Positions 18,571 to 27,074 of a DNA stretch of 64,000 nt are shown here, in pieces; positions within the stretch are counted from its first letter, which is position 1; each line of letters begins with the position of its first letter. The stretch spans positions 1,116,001-1,180,000 of the forward strand of contig CP053688.1 of assembly GCA_013200995.1 (NCBI GenBank), given 5' to 3'. Made by a program: the position numbers and the translations under genes. Under the pieces are notes generated by a model. That model was not told where the DNA came from. It did not search any database and worked only from the letters and a program-made list of their open reading frames with translations. This DNA comes from Arthrobacter citreus. GTDB lineage: Bacteria > Bacillota > Bacilli > Bacillales > Bacillaceae_G.

Positions 18571-18888
18571 TTAAAAGCTATTAAATGTCGAATAACCCTC
18601 TATATGATTTATTTTCCTCAACCTCTTCACTAGCCAGTTTGCCCATATAAGATCATTTACAAATCTTGTAGAGAGGTCTATTTGTATATATTCTTCTACA
18701 CCTAGAAGCAACTTGTCATAAACATCTTTAGTAAAAATAGATTTATCTAAGTACTTACTTAGCTTTCGGAGTTCCTCGTATTCTAAGTTATTCTCATCTT
18801 CTGGTACCTGAACTTTTGAAAATATATTTCCAAAATCTCTTTCTTTAAAACCGCTCTCTTTAAATAAATCATCAAACAAATTGGACAT
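18571..18888 (-). CDS. hypothetical 105-residue protein
   Basis: A cytoplasmic, charged, mostly helical protein starting MSNLFDDLFKESGF and ending IEGYSTFNSF. A GTG-initiated longer frame (to 18897) exists, but AAAGGGGTG overlaps that GTG and sits well placed for the ATG at 18888. I recognise no family. The gene is bracketed by the 16-bp inverted repeat at 18502-18517 and 18952-18967, the latter about 64 bases upstream of the start and so in the promoter region. It is isolated from neighbours by non-coding DNA on both sides, which suggests a self-contained cassette or a gene with operator sites. Confidence 0.6.
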   Translation of the reverse strand: MSNLFDDLFKESGFKERDFGNIFSKVQVPEDENNLEYEELRKLSKYLDKSIFTKDVYDKLLLGVEEYIQIDLSTRFVNDLIWANWLVKRLRKINHIEGYSTFNSF

Positions 18889-18951
18889 AGGTAACACCCC
18901 TTTATATTGTGTATCAACAGTTCAACTATGGAGTACATAGTAATATTGTAT

Positions 18952-18967
18952 ATTTTTTGTATACACT
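18952..18967. repeat. right arm of 16-bp inverted repeat
   Basis: ATTTTTTGTATACACT, the exact inverse of 18502-18517. It lies upstream of the 105-residue gene and could be an operator or an element end. Confidence 0.8.
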
Positions 18968-19117
18968 ATTAAAGTGATAATTGTTACAACTTTTTGTAAA
19001 CTTAATTATTGAAAATTAATCACTAAAATTGATCGAGCATTATGTAGTAACTAGATGATAAATTAGATTAGTAAACAATCATATCTTAATTAAGAATATT
19101 AAAGATAAATAGTTGAC

Positions 19118-19735
19118 TTAAATACTGGAATTCCTAATTACTAATTCAGCAAATAGTAAATTAAGTATAAAAGAACTCCAAACTGCGATTGGATATGATA
19201 AATCGTATTGAAGACCGACTCCATAATAAAAAATCGATAATACTAAATGAATTGTTAAATTAGCAAATGTTAAAAAGAAGCTTCTTAATATCCAATTTCG
19301 ATGTTGTGTAACTTGACCTTTTCGAATAAAACGGTAACTAGTTATTGTCGTCAATATCCAAATTGTATTTAAGAGTATGAATCCAGTAATACTCCACACA
19401 CTTCCATTAGCATAAAACGATACGAAATAGCCTGGAATGATGTTAAATAGAATCACTCCTACGTATATTCGGCCATTCCACCGATGTATTACTAGCTGCT
19501 TTTTTCTAATCCTTTTTGAAAGTCCTATTGGACCTGAAATTAAAGCAATAATTGATAAGATAATATGCAATCGAATCATAATAATCCATAAGTTTAGACT
19601 CGGGAACTTTACCTCCTTAAACTTAAGGATTGATGTGAAATTTGGATCGACTATAAAATTTTTAGTAACTGTATGCATCATCCACATCAAAGCAAGAACC
19701 GATAAACTAATGACGATCCATCTTCTATTTTTCAT
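19118..19735 (-). CDS. DUF2306-type membrane protein
   Basis: A 205-residue integral membrane protein with about six hydrophobic segments. It carries the DUF2306 pattern: HRWNGRIYVG after the second long segment and QHRNWILRSFFLTFANL near residue 150. The family is of unknown function; paired His-Arg motifs at membrane faces have suggested cofactor contacts, but nothing is established here. ATG with GAGAAG upstream. It begins 14 bases after the end of the histidine kinase gene, so it is very likely the last gene of that operon and may be a sensor partner or an output of the two-component system. Confidence 0.75.
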   Translation of the reverse strand: MKNRRWIVISLSVLALMWMMHTVTKNFIVDPNFTSILKFKEVKFPSLNLWIIMIRLHIILSIIALISGPIGLSKRIRKKQLVIHRWNGRIYVGVILFNIIPGYFVSFYANGSVWSITGFILLNTIWILTTITSYRFIRKGQVTQHRNWILRSFFLTFANLTIHLVLSIFYYGVGLQYDLSYPIAVWSSFILNLLFAELVIRNSSI

Positions 19736-19748
19736 TAGTTACTTCTCC

Positions 19749-20795
19749 TCAAATTGAAAGAGTGACCGTAAAAGTCGTTCCTTCACTTGGTATACTTGAG
19801 ACAACTATTATCCCGTTGTGTAATTCGACGATTTTTTGGACAATCGATAATCCTAATCCGCTCCCTTTTTTCTGGCTATTTCGTGAGCGGTCGCTTTTAT
19901 AAAATCGTTCAAAAATCCGTAGTTGTTCTTCTTCAGCTATACCGATTCCGTTGTCTGTTATTTTCACAACGATTTCTCTTTGTGTTTTTGTTAATTCAAG
20001 ATGAATTTGTCCAGTTTTTTGTGTGAATTTAATTGCATTGTCGAGTAAATTCATCCAAACTTGACCTAGCAATTCTTCATTCCCAATGTATTGAACTTCT
20101 TCGAGTTGAACTGATAATTCAATGTCTTTTTGACTCCATTGGTATTCCATCGTTAGGACAACTTCTCTAATTTGCTGATCTAAGCGGAAATTCTGCTTCT
20201 TTATATCTGTATTCATTTCTTCTAACCATGAGAGCTTTTGCATATTTTTGCTTAAATTAGAAAGGCGATTGCTTTCTTTTTCGATAATATCGATATAATG
20301 ATTCCGCTCTGCAGTTGTTAATTGAGGATTTTTTAGCATATGAGTAAATCCTTTTATGGCAGTGAGTGGAGACTGTATTTCATGCGAAACATTCGATATG
20401 AACTCTTGATTCAATTTTTCTCTTAATGTAAGCTCCTCTGCCATTTGATTAACATTTCTTGATAAAAATTGCATGGAATAACCTTTAATAGTCTTCTCAT
20501 TTAGATGTGCTTCGTCAAATTCACCATTGCCAATTCTTTTCATACTTTCAACGATTGGCTGTAAGTATTGATCTCTTTTTGGTCGAAGAAAAATAAATAG
20601 TAAACTCATTACGATACTAGCAATTAAAAAACCAAGGATTCCGTTTATTGTTGATACAACCACATCTGATAATTTAATTCCCCATATTTTAAATAAATAA
20701 GACGTCAATGTATAAGGCAAATAGCCGACTAAGATACCGACAAATAGAAATGAAACTAACCCTAAAATAATATGCTTCCATAATTTTTTTCTCAT
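19749..20795 (-). CDS. sensor histidine kinase
   Basis: A 348-residue membrane histidine kinase. Two transmembrane segments (about 8-32 and 46-70) enclose only a very short extracytoplasmic loop, so it belongs to the intramembrane-sensing-like layout. A HAMP-like region follows (about 75-120). The phospho-acceptor His is in FISNVSHEIQSPLTAIKGF (about 138). ATPase boxes: N box LLDNAIKFTQ, G1 DNGIGIAEEEQ, F box IFERFYKSD, G2 GSGLGLSIVQK. The start ATG overlaps the stop of the response regulator (ATGA), indicating translational coupling. The signal is unknown. Confidence 0.93.
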   Translation of the reverse strand: MRKKLWKHIILGLVSFLFVGILVGYLPYTLTSYLFKIWGIKLSDVVVSTINGILGFLIASIVMSLLFIFLRPKRDQYLQPIVESMKRIGNGEFDEAHLNEKTIKGYSMQFLSRNVNQMAEELTLREKLNQEFISNVSHEIQSPLTAIKGFTHMLKNPQLTTAERNHYIDIIEKESNRLSNLSKNMQKLSWLEEMNTDIKKQNFRLDQQIREVVLTMEYQWSQKDIELSVQLEEVQYIGNEELLGQVWMNLLDNAIKFTQKTGQIHLELTKTQREIVVKITDNGIGIAEEEQLRIFERFYKSDRSRNSQKKGSGLGLSIVQKIVELHNGIIVVSSIPSEGTTFTVTLSI

Positions 20796-21463
20796 TTTAA
20801 TATCTCTAATCGATACCCAAGGCCACGAATTGTTTTAATTTGAAAGCAGGTTTGTTCTTTAAAACGTTCTCGAAGTCGATTAATATGAACATCTAATGTG
20901 CGATCATTACCAGCAAAGTGAATACCCCAAATAGAATCAATTAATTGTTCTCTCGTAAACGTTCGACCTGGTGCTTCTGCTAATTTATAAAGTAAATTAA
21001 ATTCTTTTAGCGGCAAATCATAAGAATTCTTTCCAATTGTCAATTTAAAAGTGTTTTTATCCATCCAAAACTCACCTATTTGTACACTTTGAGATTGGTT
21101 AATTTGATATCTTCTAAGTAATGCTTTTAATCGGACTAATAGTTCAAGAGGTTCAAATGGCTTAACCATATAGTCATCTGCACCAAGATTAAATCCTTTT
21201 ATCTTTTGAAGCGTTTCTCCTTTTGCTGTTAGCATTAAAATAGGGAAATCATATAACTTCCGGAACTCCTTACAAAGCTTCCAGCCGTCAACTTTCGGGA
21301 GCATAATATCAATAATTGCCAGATCAATCTCATGTTCTTCAGCAATTTCCAATGCTTCTTGTCCATCGGAAGCTTCTTTTACTAAAAAGAATTCCTGCTG
21401 TAAAAAGACGGAAACAAATTCTCGAATTGAAGCATCATCATCTACTACTAATATTGTCGTCAT
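20792..21463 (-). CDS. OmpR-family response regulator
   Basis: A 223-residue regulator. The receiver domain (about 1-120) has the acidic pair in VVDDDAS, the phospho-acceptor Asp in IDIMLPKVDG (about 52), and Thr and Lys in MLTAKG and MVKPFEP. A winged-helix Trans_reg_C domain follows (about 130-222; EFNLLYKLAEAPGRTFTREQL, RTLDVHINRLR). ATG with GTGAGGTG upstream. It overlaps the kinase gene by 4 bases. It lies only 34 bases after the aminotransferase gene, so it may be cotranscribed with the rhodanese-desulfurase genes. Confidence 0.95.
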   Translation of the reverse strand: MTTILVVDDDASIREFVSVFLQQEFFLVKEASDGQEALEIAEEHEIDLAIIDIMLPKVDGWKLCKEFRKLYDFPILMLTAKGETLQKIKGFNLGADDYMVKPFEPLELLVRLKALLRRYQINQSQSVQIGEFWMDKNTFKLTIGKNSYDLPLKEFNLLYKLAEAPGRTFTREQLIDSIWGIHFAGNDRTLDVHINRLRERFKEQTCFQIKTIRGLGYRLEILK

Positions 21464-21497
21464 TATGTATTCACCTCACTTTATTAATGCTTTTAGT

Positions 21498-22886
21498 TCA
21501 TAGAATATATGACTGTATTCCACAAATACCTTTTGGTTCATTCTCGTATTTCTTCGTATAGAACTCCTTTTTACAAGTAATCTGTTGGATGGCTTCTACT
21601 AATTGATTAACCTCAGCAAAGGTATTGTAAAAACTCAAACTAATTCGAACTAAACCAGGAGAAGGAATACTTGCATCTTTTCTTACTTCATCAATCATTT
21701 CATCACTAATTTGTAAGAGTTTTTGTACATAGGAATAGGCACAGAAAAAACCACTTCTGACTGAAATACCAAATTCTCTAGCTAAGATGTGTGCAAAATC
21801 TTGGTGATGTAACCCATCAATTGTAAACGAAAATACACTCACTTGTGGAAGATTATTGTTTAAAGCACAGAATAATTTTAAACCGTCAATTGTTAACAGT
21901 TGATCGATGGCATAATTGATTAATTGCTTCTCATATTCAATTATCATTTCCATATTATTTTGTTGCAATGTTCGAATAGCTGCATTTAAAGCGACAATTC
22001 CCATTACATTTGGTGTACCACCTTCAAATCTTTCAGGTGCCTTTTTCCATTGAACAAATGATTTTAAAGCAACTTGAGCCGTACCTCCTCCTTTTTGTAG
22101 CGGCTTTGCATCATTAAATTCTTCAATTGTTCCGATTAATACAGCAGTTCCAAACGGAGCATATAGTTTATGTCCTGTAAATGAAAGAAAGTCAATATTC
22201 TCCATTTCGTTCAGTCGCTTCATTTCAATCGATTCATGTGGAATGAATTGAGCAGCATCGATATGTATTTTCGCACCAAATTGATGGGTTAGATCAGCCA
22301 CTTCATAAATCGGATTTATACAACCAGTGACATTTGATGCCCCTGTGATTGAGACTAGTGCAACTTGACCTTTTAATGCCTTAAGTTTTACTTTTAAATC
22401 TTCTAAACTGATTTGACCATCATGATTAACAGCAATGTATTCAACCTCAAAGTATTCCCGCCAAGGTAAGTCATTCGAAATATGTTCCATTTCTGATAGT
22501 AAAATATAACGTTTAGTAGTTGATTGATGCAATATATGAGAAAGTAGATTCATTGAATCCGTGCTATTTTTCGTGAAGATAACTGTATGTTGATCTGTTT
22601 TTCCACCGACAAAATTTAATACATTTAGACGCGTGCGTGCGATTATTTCCGTTGAACGAACTGATTTATACCCTTTTCCGCGTCCAACAGATGAATACCA
22701 TGGTGCAAATTCTTGAATTGCTTTTAAAACACTTTTAAATGGTGGTGTAGTAGCGGCGTTATCAAAATAAATTCCCTTAATAGATCGACCATTCTCTAAA
22801 GGAATCTTTTCATCAACTCCGATAATTAAGTTTCTCAGTTTTTTTTGCTGTTTTAATAAGGTTGGATTTGTTGCTAAGTTTCTCAT
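21498..22886 (-). CDS. class V aminotransferase, cysteine-desulfurase-like
   Basis: A PLP enzyme of 462 residues of the SufS/NifS-like class V group. The cofactor Lys is in SFTGHKLYAPFG, PLP-phosphate contacts in the IHIDAAQF region, and NAATTPP near the N-terminus is standard. RSGFFCAYSYV matches the RxGxHCA loop that carries the catalytic Cys of group II desulfurases, so it could mobilise sulfur from cysteine; RSGFF lacks the usual His. The frame is open to 22946, but that ATG has no ribosome binding site; AGAGGAG precedes the ATG at 22886. The upstream rhodanese gene (47 bases away) supports a sulfur-transfer role. It is longer than SufS (about 406), with an N-terminal extension. Confidence 0.8.
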   Translation of the reverse strand: MRNLATNPTLLKQQKKLRNLIIGVDEKIPLENGRSIKGIYFDNAATTPPFKSVLKAIQEFAPWYSSVGRGKGYKSVRSTEIIARTRLNVLNFVGGKTDQHTVIFTKNSTDSMNLLSHILHQSTTKRYILLSEMEHISNDLPWREYFEVEYIAVNHDGQISLEDLKVKLKALKGQVALVSITGASNVTGCINPIYEVADLTHQFGAKIHIDAAQFIPHESIEMKRLNEMENIDFLSFTGHKLYAPFGTAVLIGTIEEFNDAKPLQKGGGTAQVALKSFVQWKKAPERFEGGTPNVMGIVALNAAIRTLQQNNMEMIIEYEKQLINYAIDQLLTIDGLKLFCALNNNLPQVSVFSFTIDGLHHQDFAHILAREFGISVRSGFFCAYSYVQKLLQISDEMIDEVRKDASIPSPGLVRISLSFYNTFAEVNQLVEAIQQITCKKEFYTKKYENEPKGICGIQSYIL

Positions 22887-22932
22887 TATGCTCCTCTTTT
22901 CATCAAATTCTTTCGTTAGATTAAAGTGCGTA

Positions 22933-23433
22933 TTACTTAAAACCATAGGAGCGGATTAATCTCTTTATCAGATTAACATTCGTGATTCCAAAAATAATTA
23001 CTACTAATGCAATAAACGATACATAACCTATACCAAACGAAGGGTTTAGGAATGAAAATGGTAATGACAACAACAGTAAAAAGCCTAAAATTAAATGATA
23101 TATTCTCTCCGAATCCCACTTGCTGCCAAACTGCTCAGATTCAATTTCACCTTTCCACTGCGCCATTCCACCTTTAAAGTTATATACCTTTTCATGTGAT
23201 TGTGATAATCGCTCTGCAGATTTCCCCCCAGCTATACCCACATAACAAATAATCACTACTTCTTCTTCCGGCGAGACTTTTGGTAATGTCGACCACATTG
23301 GATAAGGGATATTAATTGATCCTTTTATGTGACCACGCTCAAAGCTTTTAGGTGATCGAATATCGATGATCTTTAAGTTTTCATTTTTATTTAGTTTTGC
23401 CTGTAACGCATGAAATGTTAAATTTGTATACAT
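22933..23433 (-). CDS. membrane-anchored rhodanese
   Basis: A 166-residue protein with an N-terminal single rhodanese domain (about 1-105): IIDIRSPKSFERGHIKGSINIP, then the active-site loop with Cys in IICYVGIAGGKSA, and YNFKGGMAQWKG. The C-terminal 55 residues contain two transmembrane segments (LILGFLLLLSLPF, VSFIALVVIIFG) like DUF2892-type tails, so the domain is tethered at the membrane, probably on the cytoplasmic side. It would carry sulfane sulfur as a persulfide. ATG after AAGGGGC. First gene of a probable operon with the desulfurase-like gene and perhaps the two-component system. Confidence 0.85.
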   Translation of the reverse strand: MYTNLTFHALQAKLNKNENLKIIDIRSPKSFERGHIKGSINIPYPMWSTLPKVSPEEEVVIICYVGIAGGKSAERLSQSHEKVYNFKGGMAQWKGEIESEQFGSKWDSERIYHLILGFLLLLSLPFSFLNPSFGIGYVSFIALVVIIFGITNVNLIKRLIRSYGFK

Positions 23434-23800
23434 TATTTAGCCCCTTTATAATCACTAAAGTAGATAAAACAGATCTATTAAAAAAATAAACACCATTCTT
23501 CGTATAGAAATTATAATAGTCGACTTTTTTAAACTCAGTTTAAACAAAATTAAGCTTTTTTAGGATTTGAGGTATAGAAAACATATTGTTAATTCTTACC
23601 ATCTCATTTAAATCCATCAACCTTGTAAAACAAGAAGTGGTTAGTTAGAATCGTGAATTGTTTATAATCATTATTTCGTAAGCATAATAGTAAATATAGA
23701 AATTTTTAGTCTATTCAATTTGTACATACATATATCTTTTGTAAAGATAATTATCATGTTCAACTTAATTTATGGTAGTTAAGTAAAGTTGGAGGTCAAT
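23434..23800. other. non-coding region between divergent transcripts
   Basis: About 365 bases between the rhodanese promoter side and the first microprotein gene. It should hold both promoters, but no box pair was clear. A Fur-like GATAATTATC is seen near 23745-23755 but is too short to call. GGAGGT precedes 23801. Confidence 0.4.
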
Positions 23801-23962
23801 ATGAGCGCAAAAAAAATCACTGATTTAATGTCATTAGAAGAAGCGAGAGAATATACAAAACATAGAAAAAAAATAAATACTGCTAGGAACAAAAAAGAAG
23901 CTGAAGTTCACTTTTTAAAAGCAAAATCGTTACTAGAAAAAATAAATGAAAAAAAACAGTAA
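23801..23962 (+). CDS. 53-residue microprotein, paralogue of the one at 24429
   Basis: ATG preceded by GGAGGT at 5 bases, a strong site; TAA at 23960. The product is basic and helical: SLEEAREYTKHRKKI, then TARNKKEAEVHFLKAKSLL. The pattern A-x2-Y-x-K-x-R-x5-AR-x3-EA-x3-F-x-K-x3-L recurs in the 51-residue protein at 24429-24584, so the two are paralogues. A terminator overlaps the stop codon, so it is made from its own transcript or by partial read-through into the membrane-protein gene at 24041. No family recognised. Confidence 0.7.
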   Translation: MSAKKITDLMSLEEAREYTKHRKKINTARNKKEAEVHFLKAKSLLEKINEKKQ

Positions 23963-23982
23963 TTTAAATATTTACTGTTTTT
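23950..23982 (+). terminator. terminator overlapping the microprotein stop
   Basis: AAAAAACAGTAA pairs with TTTACTGTTTTTT, followed by a T run. It lies between the two microprotein-encoding units. Confidence 0.75.
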
Positions 23983-24040
23983 TTTATTCCTAATTTTTCT
24001 AATTGCATGTTAAAATAAAAAAAATGAAAGGTAACAGTTT

Positions 24041-24457
24041 ATGGAAGAATTGGGAAAATACACTATTTGGATCGTCATTTCTATCATAATTGGAATGATA
24101 GGTGGATTTATCAACTCTCTTATGGGAGATGAAGGATTTTTACGACCTTATACATTTAAAGATAAGGATGAAAGAAGTAGGTATTCATTTGGTTCATGGC
24201 GAGAAATTATTTTAGGTGGAGCTGCAGGGATGATATCTGGACTCATTGCTAGTACAACAAATGTACCTTCAATTTGGACAACGATCTTGTATTCGTTTTT
24301 AGCTGGTATCAGCGGTAGTACCTACTTAGAAAAGATGGTAGAACGAAATTTGAATGCAGTAAAGCAAGACTACAATAAACAGTTAGATATAATAGAACAT
24401 ACTAAATTATCATTTGGAGGAGAAAACGATGCCGACGCCAACAATCAACAAAAATAA
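24041..24457 (+). CDS. small membrane protein between the microprotein genes
   Basis: A 138-residue protein with an N-terminal transmembrane segment (about 8-27, IWIVISIIIGMIGGFINSL), a charged loop (about 40-60), two further hydrophobic stretches (about 61-80 GGAAGMISGLIAS, and 88-104 TILYSFLAGISGS) and a hydrophilic C-terminal tail (about 108-138). The layout recalls the small phage- and Bacillus-associated DUF4257 membrane proteins, but I would not assign it. ATG at 24041. Its last 29 bases overlap the start of the second microprotein gene, whose ribosome binding site GGAGGAG lies inside this gene. Confidence 0.65.
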   Translation: MEELGKYTIWIVISIIIGMIGGFINSLMGDEGFLRPYTFKDKDERSRYSFGSWREIILGGAAGMISGLIASTTNVPSIWTTILYSFLAGISGSTYLEKMVERNLNAVKQDYNKQLDIIEHTKLSFGGENDADANNQQK

Positions 24458-24584
24458 AGTAATGTTAGGCAGAGATGATGCTTTAACTTATCGCAAGTTA
24501 CGACGAGATTTAGATAATGCTAGAACTCGTAGAGAAGCAGACGCTGTTTTCCAAAAGATTATGAAATTGATAAATAAAAACTAA
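24429..24584 (+). CDS. 51-residue microprotein overlapping the membrane-protein gene
   Basis: ATG at 24429 is preceded by GGAGGAG (24417-24423), one of the best ribosome binding sites in the window, all within the preceding gene; the frames differ. The product DDALTYRKLRRDLDNARTRR continues EADAVFQKIMKLI, basic and helical, and aligns with the 53-residue protein at 23801. The overlap implies translational coupling with the membrane protein. A terminator begins at its stop codon. Function unknown. Confidence 0.75.
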   Translation: MPTPTINKNKVMLGRDDALTYRKLRRDLDNARTRREADAVFQKIMKLINKN

Positions 24585-24610
24585 AGTTTCGGTTTATACC
24601 GAAACTTTTT
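24583..24610 (+). terminator. terminator of the membrane-protein/microprotein unit
   Basis: AAAGTTTCGGT-TTAT-ACCGAAACTTT followed by TT, a perfect 11-bp stem. Confidence 0.85.
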
Positions 24611-24794
24611 CATTTTAATATTTAAATTAATGACTCACTAACGGAGTATGTTCTACTAAGTAACAAGTAACTTCCTTTTCAGTGACTTGCAACTTGAGCG
24701 GTTAAAATAAGAATAATACTTGTTAGGATTAACGAACTGACGAAAATAGATTTTAGTTTTAGTATATTTTTGCAATTTACAATCTTTTTTTGTA

Positions 24795-25025
24795 TTAATC
24801 TTCATCCTTTACATCTGGATCCTCGGGAATCGGTTCGTTATAATAATCTGCAATCATTTTCTTCGCTTTTTCCATTTGTTCCAAGTGATTGTTAAATTGC
24901 TCTTTATAAATTAAATATTGTTCACCATCGTGGACTACTCTTATTTTTTGATCTTGAATTAATTGCTTAATATACGATTCATCAAGATTTAAGTATTCCG
25001 CTGTTTCTTTAATTGTTAAATACAT
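24795..25025 (-). CDS. small helix-turn-helix (excisionase/MerR-like) DNA-binding protein
   Basis: A 76-residue protein. The N-terminal half is a HTH_17 type winged helix (YLTIKETAEYLNLDESYIKQLIQDQKI with a wing RVVHDGEQYLI); the C-terminal half is a helical, then acidic tail (EPIPEDPDVKDED). The frame opens to 25061, but AAGGAG precedes the ATG at 25025 (MYLTIKE). Such small proteins act as excisionases or transcription factors. No recombinase lies next to it; the only one in the window is about 24 kb away, beside a double-HTH protein. Monocistronic. Confidence 0.75.
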   Translation of the reverse strand: MYLTIKETAEYLNLDESYIKQLIQDQKIRVVHDGEQYLIYKEQFNNHLEQMEKAKKMIADYYNEPIPEDPDVKDED

Positions 25026-25217
25026 TTTGTTCTCCTTAACTAATAATAGTGAATTTATCATACCATAAATTTTGATGTAGATAAGAACTTAATGGAAATT
25101 GCTAAAGCCTCTATAATTCTACAACTATCTGTCTGTTTACATACAAAAATCAGTATTATAAAAAAAGAATAAATGAATGAGGTGTATCCCCTGTTCATCT
25201 ATCCTTTTCATATATTC

Positions 25218-25574
25218 TTAAAAATCTGTTGGTGTACCTTGATGGAAATACATTTTCCACCTACCATCCTTAAATTTCCAAATGGAACTACGTAAGGAAT
25301 ATTGGTTTTTTAGTTCATTAAATATTCGGTAAGTAACTAGTGTAATATTGTCTGATAATAAATGAATTTCAAAATCGCTCATCTTCATTTTAACGATTCC
25401 AATGCCATCCACTAATTGATCATCCTTATATAAAACACTTCCCGAACTGCCGAATTCGAAAAATTCATCAGCTAGTAGTTTTTTTAGCTCAATTTGAGAT
25501 GTACGAATTTCAGGTTTAAGTAAATTTTCTTCCAAAATGCGTAGATGATCTTTTAAAGAATTTAAACTTTCCAT
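25218..25574 (-). CDS. DUF4440 / SnoaL-like protein
   Basis: A 118-residue single-domain protein of the NTF2-like fold (DUF4440). Features: a helical start (LRILEENLLKPEIRTS), LLADEFFEFGSSGSVLYK, and the closing strand pair SSIWKFKDGRWKMYFHQGTP, which is characteristic. These proteins are small-ligand or dimerisation domains; no enzymatic residues are evident. ATG after AAGGAGATG. It lies just downstream of proS on the same strand (36-base gap) and could be read through from it. Confidence 0.8.
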   Translation of the reverse strand: MESLNSLKDHLRILEENLLKPEIRTSQIELKKLLADEFFEFGSSGSVLYKDDQLVDGIGIVKMKMSDFEIHLLSDNITLVTYRIFNELKNQYSLRSSIWKFKDGRWKMYFHQGTPTDF

Positions 25575-25609
25575 CGTTCATTCATCTCCTTGTTTTATAG
25601 TAATTTAAA

Positions 25610-27043
25610 TTAGTATGCTTTACCCCAATAAACCATTACATCCGTTTTCTTTCCACAGCAGACACAAGTATCAGCAATTTGTTCTTGTTCAAATGGAATA
25701 CATCTTGATGTTAATCCAACTTCTTCTTTAATTTGTTCTTCACAAGTTAAATCTTGGCACCACATTGCTCTATAAAAACCTTGTTTTTCTTCACTGATTT
25801 GTTTTAGCTCTTCCATTGAAGTAGCTTCATATGTTTTTTCTGTACGATTGTTTAATGCTTTTTCATATAGAGCTGATTGGATCTCTTCAAGTAATTTTGT
25901 AATATTTTCTTCTAATTCTTCTAAAGAAACAATCGTTTTTTCTCTTGTATCACGTCTAACTAAAACGGCTTGATTCTTTTCGATATCCTTTGGACCGATT
26001 TCTACGCGAACTGGAATACCTTTCATTTCATATTCGTTAAACTTCCAACCAGGCATTTTATCGGAAGTATCGATTTTCACTCGAGCAACTTTTGAAATAC
26101 GATTTTTTAGTTCAGTAGCCTTTTCGATTACACCTTCTTTATGCTGAGCAATTGGAATAACCATTACTTGAGTTGGTGCTACTTTTGGAGGTAAAACTAA
26201 TCCGCTGTTATCACCATGTACCATAATTAATGCTCCGATTACTCTTGTTGTCATTCCCCAAGAAGTTTGGTGTACATATTGTCTTTTTGAGTTTTTATCT
26301 GTGTATTGAATATCAAATGCTTTTGCAAAACCGTCTCCAAAGTTATGTGATGTACCACTTTGTAATGCTTTACCATCATGCATTAAACTTTCGATTGTGT
26401 AAGTAGCTTTTGCACCTGCAAATTTTTCTTTTTCTGTTTTTTGACCTTTAATAACAGGGATTGCTAAGAAGATTTCTAAGAAATTAGCGTAAACATTTAG
26501 CATTTGAATTGTTTCTGCTTGTGCTTCTTCAGCAGTTGCATGTGCTGTGTGACCTTCTTGCCATAAGAATTCAGTTGTTCTTAAAAATGGTCTAGTTGTT
26601 TTTTCCCAACGAACTACTGAACACCATTGGTTATATAGTTTTGGTAAGTCATTGTAGCTTTCAACTATTTTTGAAAAATGCTCACAAAAGAGAGTTTCTG
26701 AAGTTGGACGAATTGCTAAAGGTTCTGCTAACTCATCATGACCACCATGTGTAACCCAAGCAACTTCAGGCGCAAATCCTTCTACATGATCAGCTTCTTT
26801 TTGCAATAATGACTTAGGGATAAACATTGGCATATATACATTTTCATGATCTGTTTGTTTAAATTGATAATCTAATTCTTTTTGGATATTCTCCCATAAT
26901 GCATAACCATAAGGTCTTAAAATCATGCATCCTTTAACACTTGAGTAATCTACTAGTTCTGCTTTTTTTACAATATCTGTATACCATTGTGCAAAATCAA
27001 CATCCATATCTGTAATCGCTTCAACAAATTTTTTTGTACTCAT
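25610..27043 (-). CDS. proS: prolyl-tRNA synthetase, archaeal/eukaryotic-like type
   Basis: A 477-residue class II aminoacyl-tRNA synthetase charging tRNA-Pro. Motif 2 is visible in the stretch [20 protein letters not shown], motif 3 in the [10 protein letters not shown] region, and the short C-terminal zinc-type domain ends VMVYWGKAY with CVCCGKK. It lacks the large editing insertion of the bacterial type ProS, and its length fits the ProS type 3 of archaea, eukaryotes and some Bacilli. Bacillus genomes often carry this as a second, T-box-regulated enzyme. ATG after AAGGGGT. The leader contains a T-box with two antiterminator/terminator units (27075-27410) and a strong sigma-A promoter (27416-27444). 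Confidence 0.95.
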   Translation of the reverse strand: MSTKKFVEAITDMDVDFAQWYTDIVKKAELVDYSSVKGCMILRPYGYALWENIQKELDYQFKQTDHENVYMPMFIPKSLLQKEADHVEGFAPEVAWVTHGGHDELAEPLAIRPTSETLFCEHFSKIVESYNDLPKLYNQWCSVVRWEKTTRPFLRTTEFLWQEGHTAHATAEEAQAETIQMLNVYANFLEIFLAIPVIKGQKTEKEKFAGAKATYTIESLMHDGKALQSGTSHNFGDGFAKAFDIQYTDKNSKRQYVHQTSWGMTTRVIGALIMVHGDNSGLVLPPKVAPTQVMVIPIAQHKEGVIEKATELKNRISKVARVKIDTSDKMPGWKFNEYEMKGIPVRVEIGPKDIEKNQAVLVRRDTREKTIVSLEELEENITKLLEEIQSALYEKALNNRTEKTYEATSMEELKQISEEKQGFYRAMWCQDLTCEEQIKEEVGLTSRCIPFEQEQIADTCVCCGKKTDVMVYWGKAY

Positions 27044-27074
27044 TTTTTTCTACCCCTTAACTATTTTTTGAAAA

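Noticed and set aside
23740..23765. Fur-like box before the first microprotein gene
   Set aside because: Only a 10-base palindrome GATAATTATC is present, too short against AT-rich background to call a Fur site.
24795..25025. Small HTH protein as the excisionase of a local integrative element
   Set aside because: No integrase or att-like repeats lie nearby; the only recombinase is about 24 kb away with its own HTH partner.
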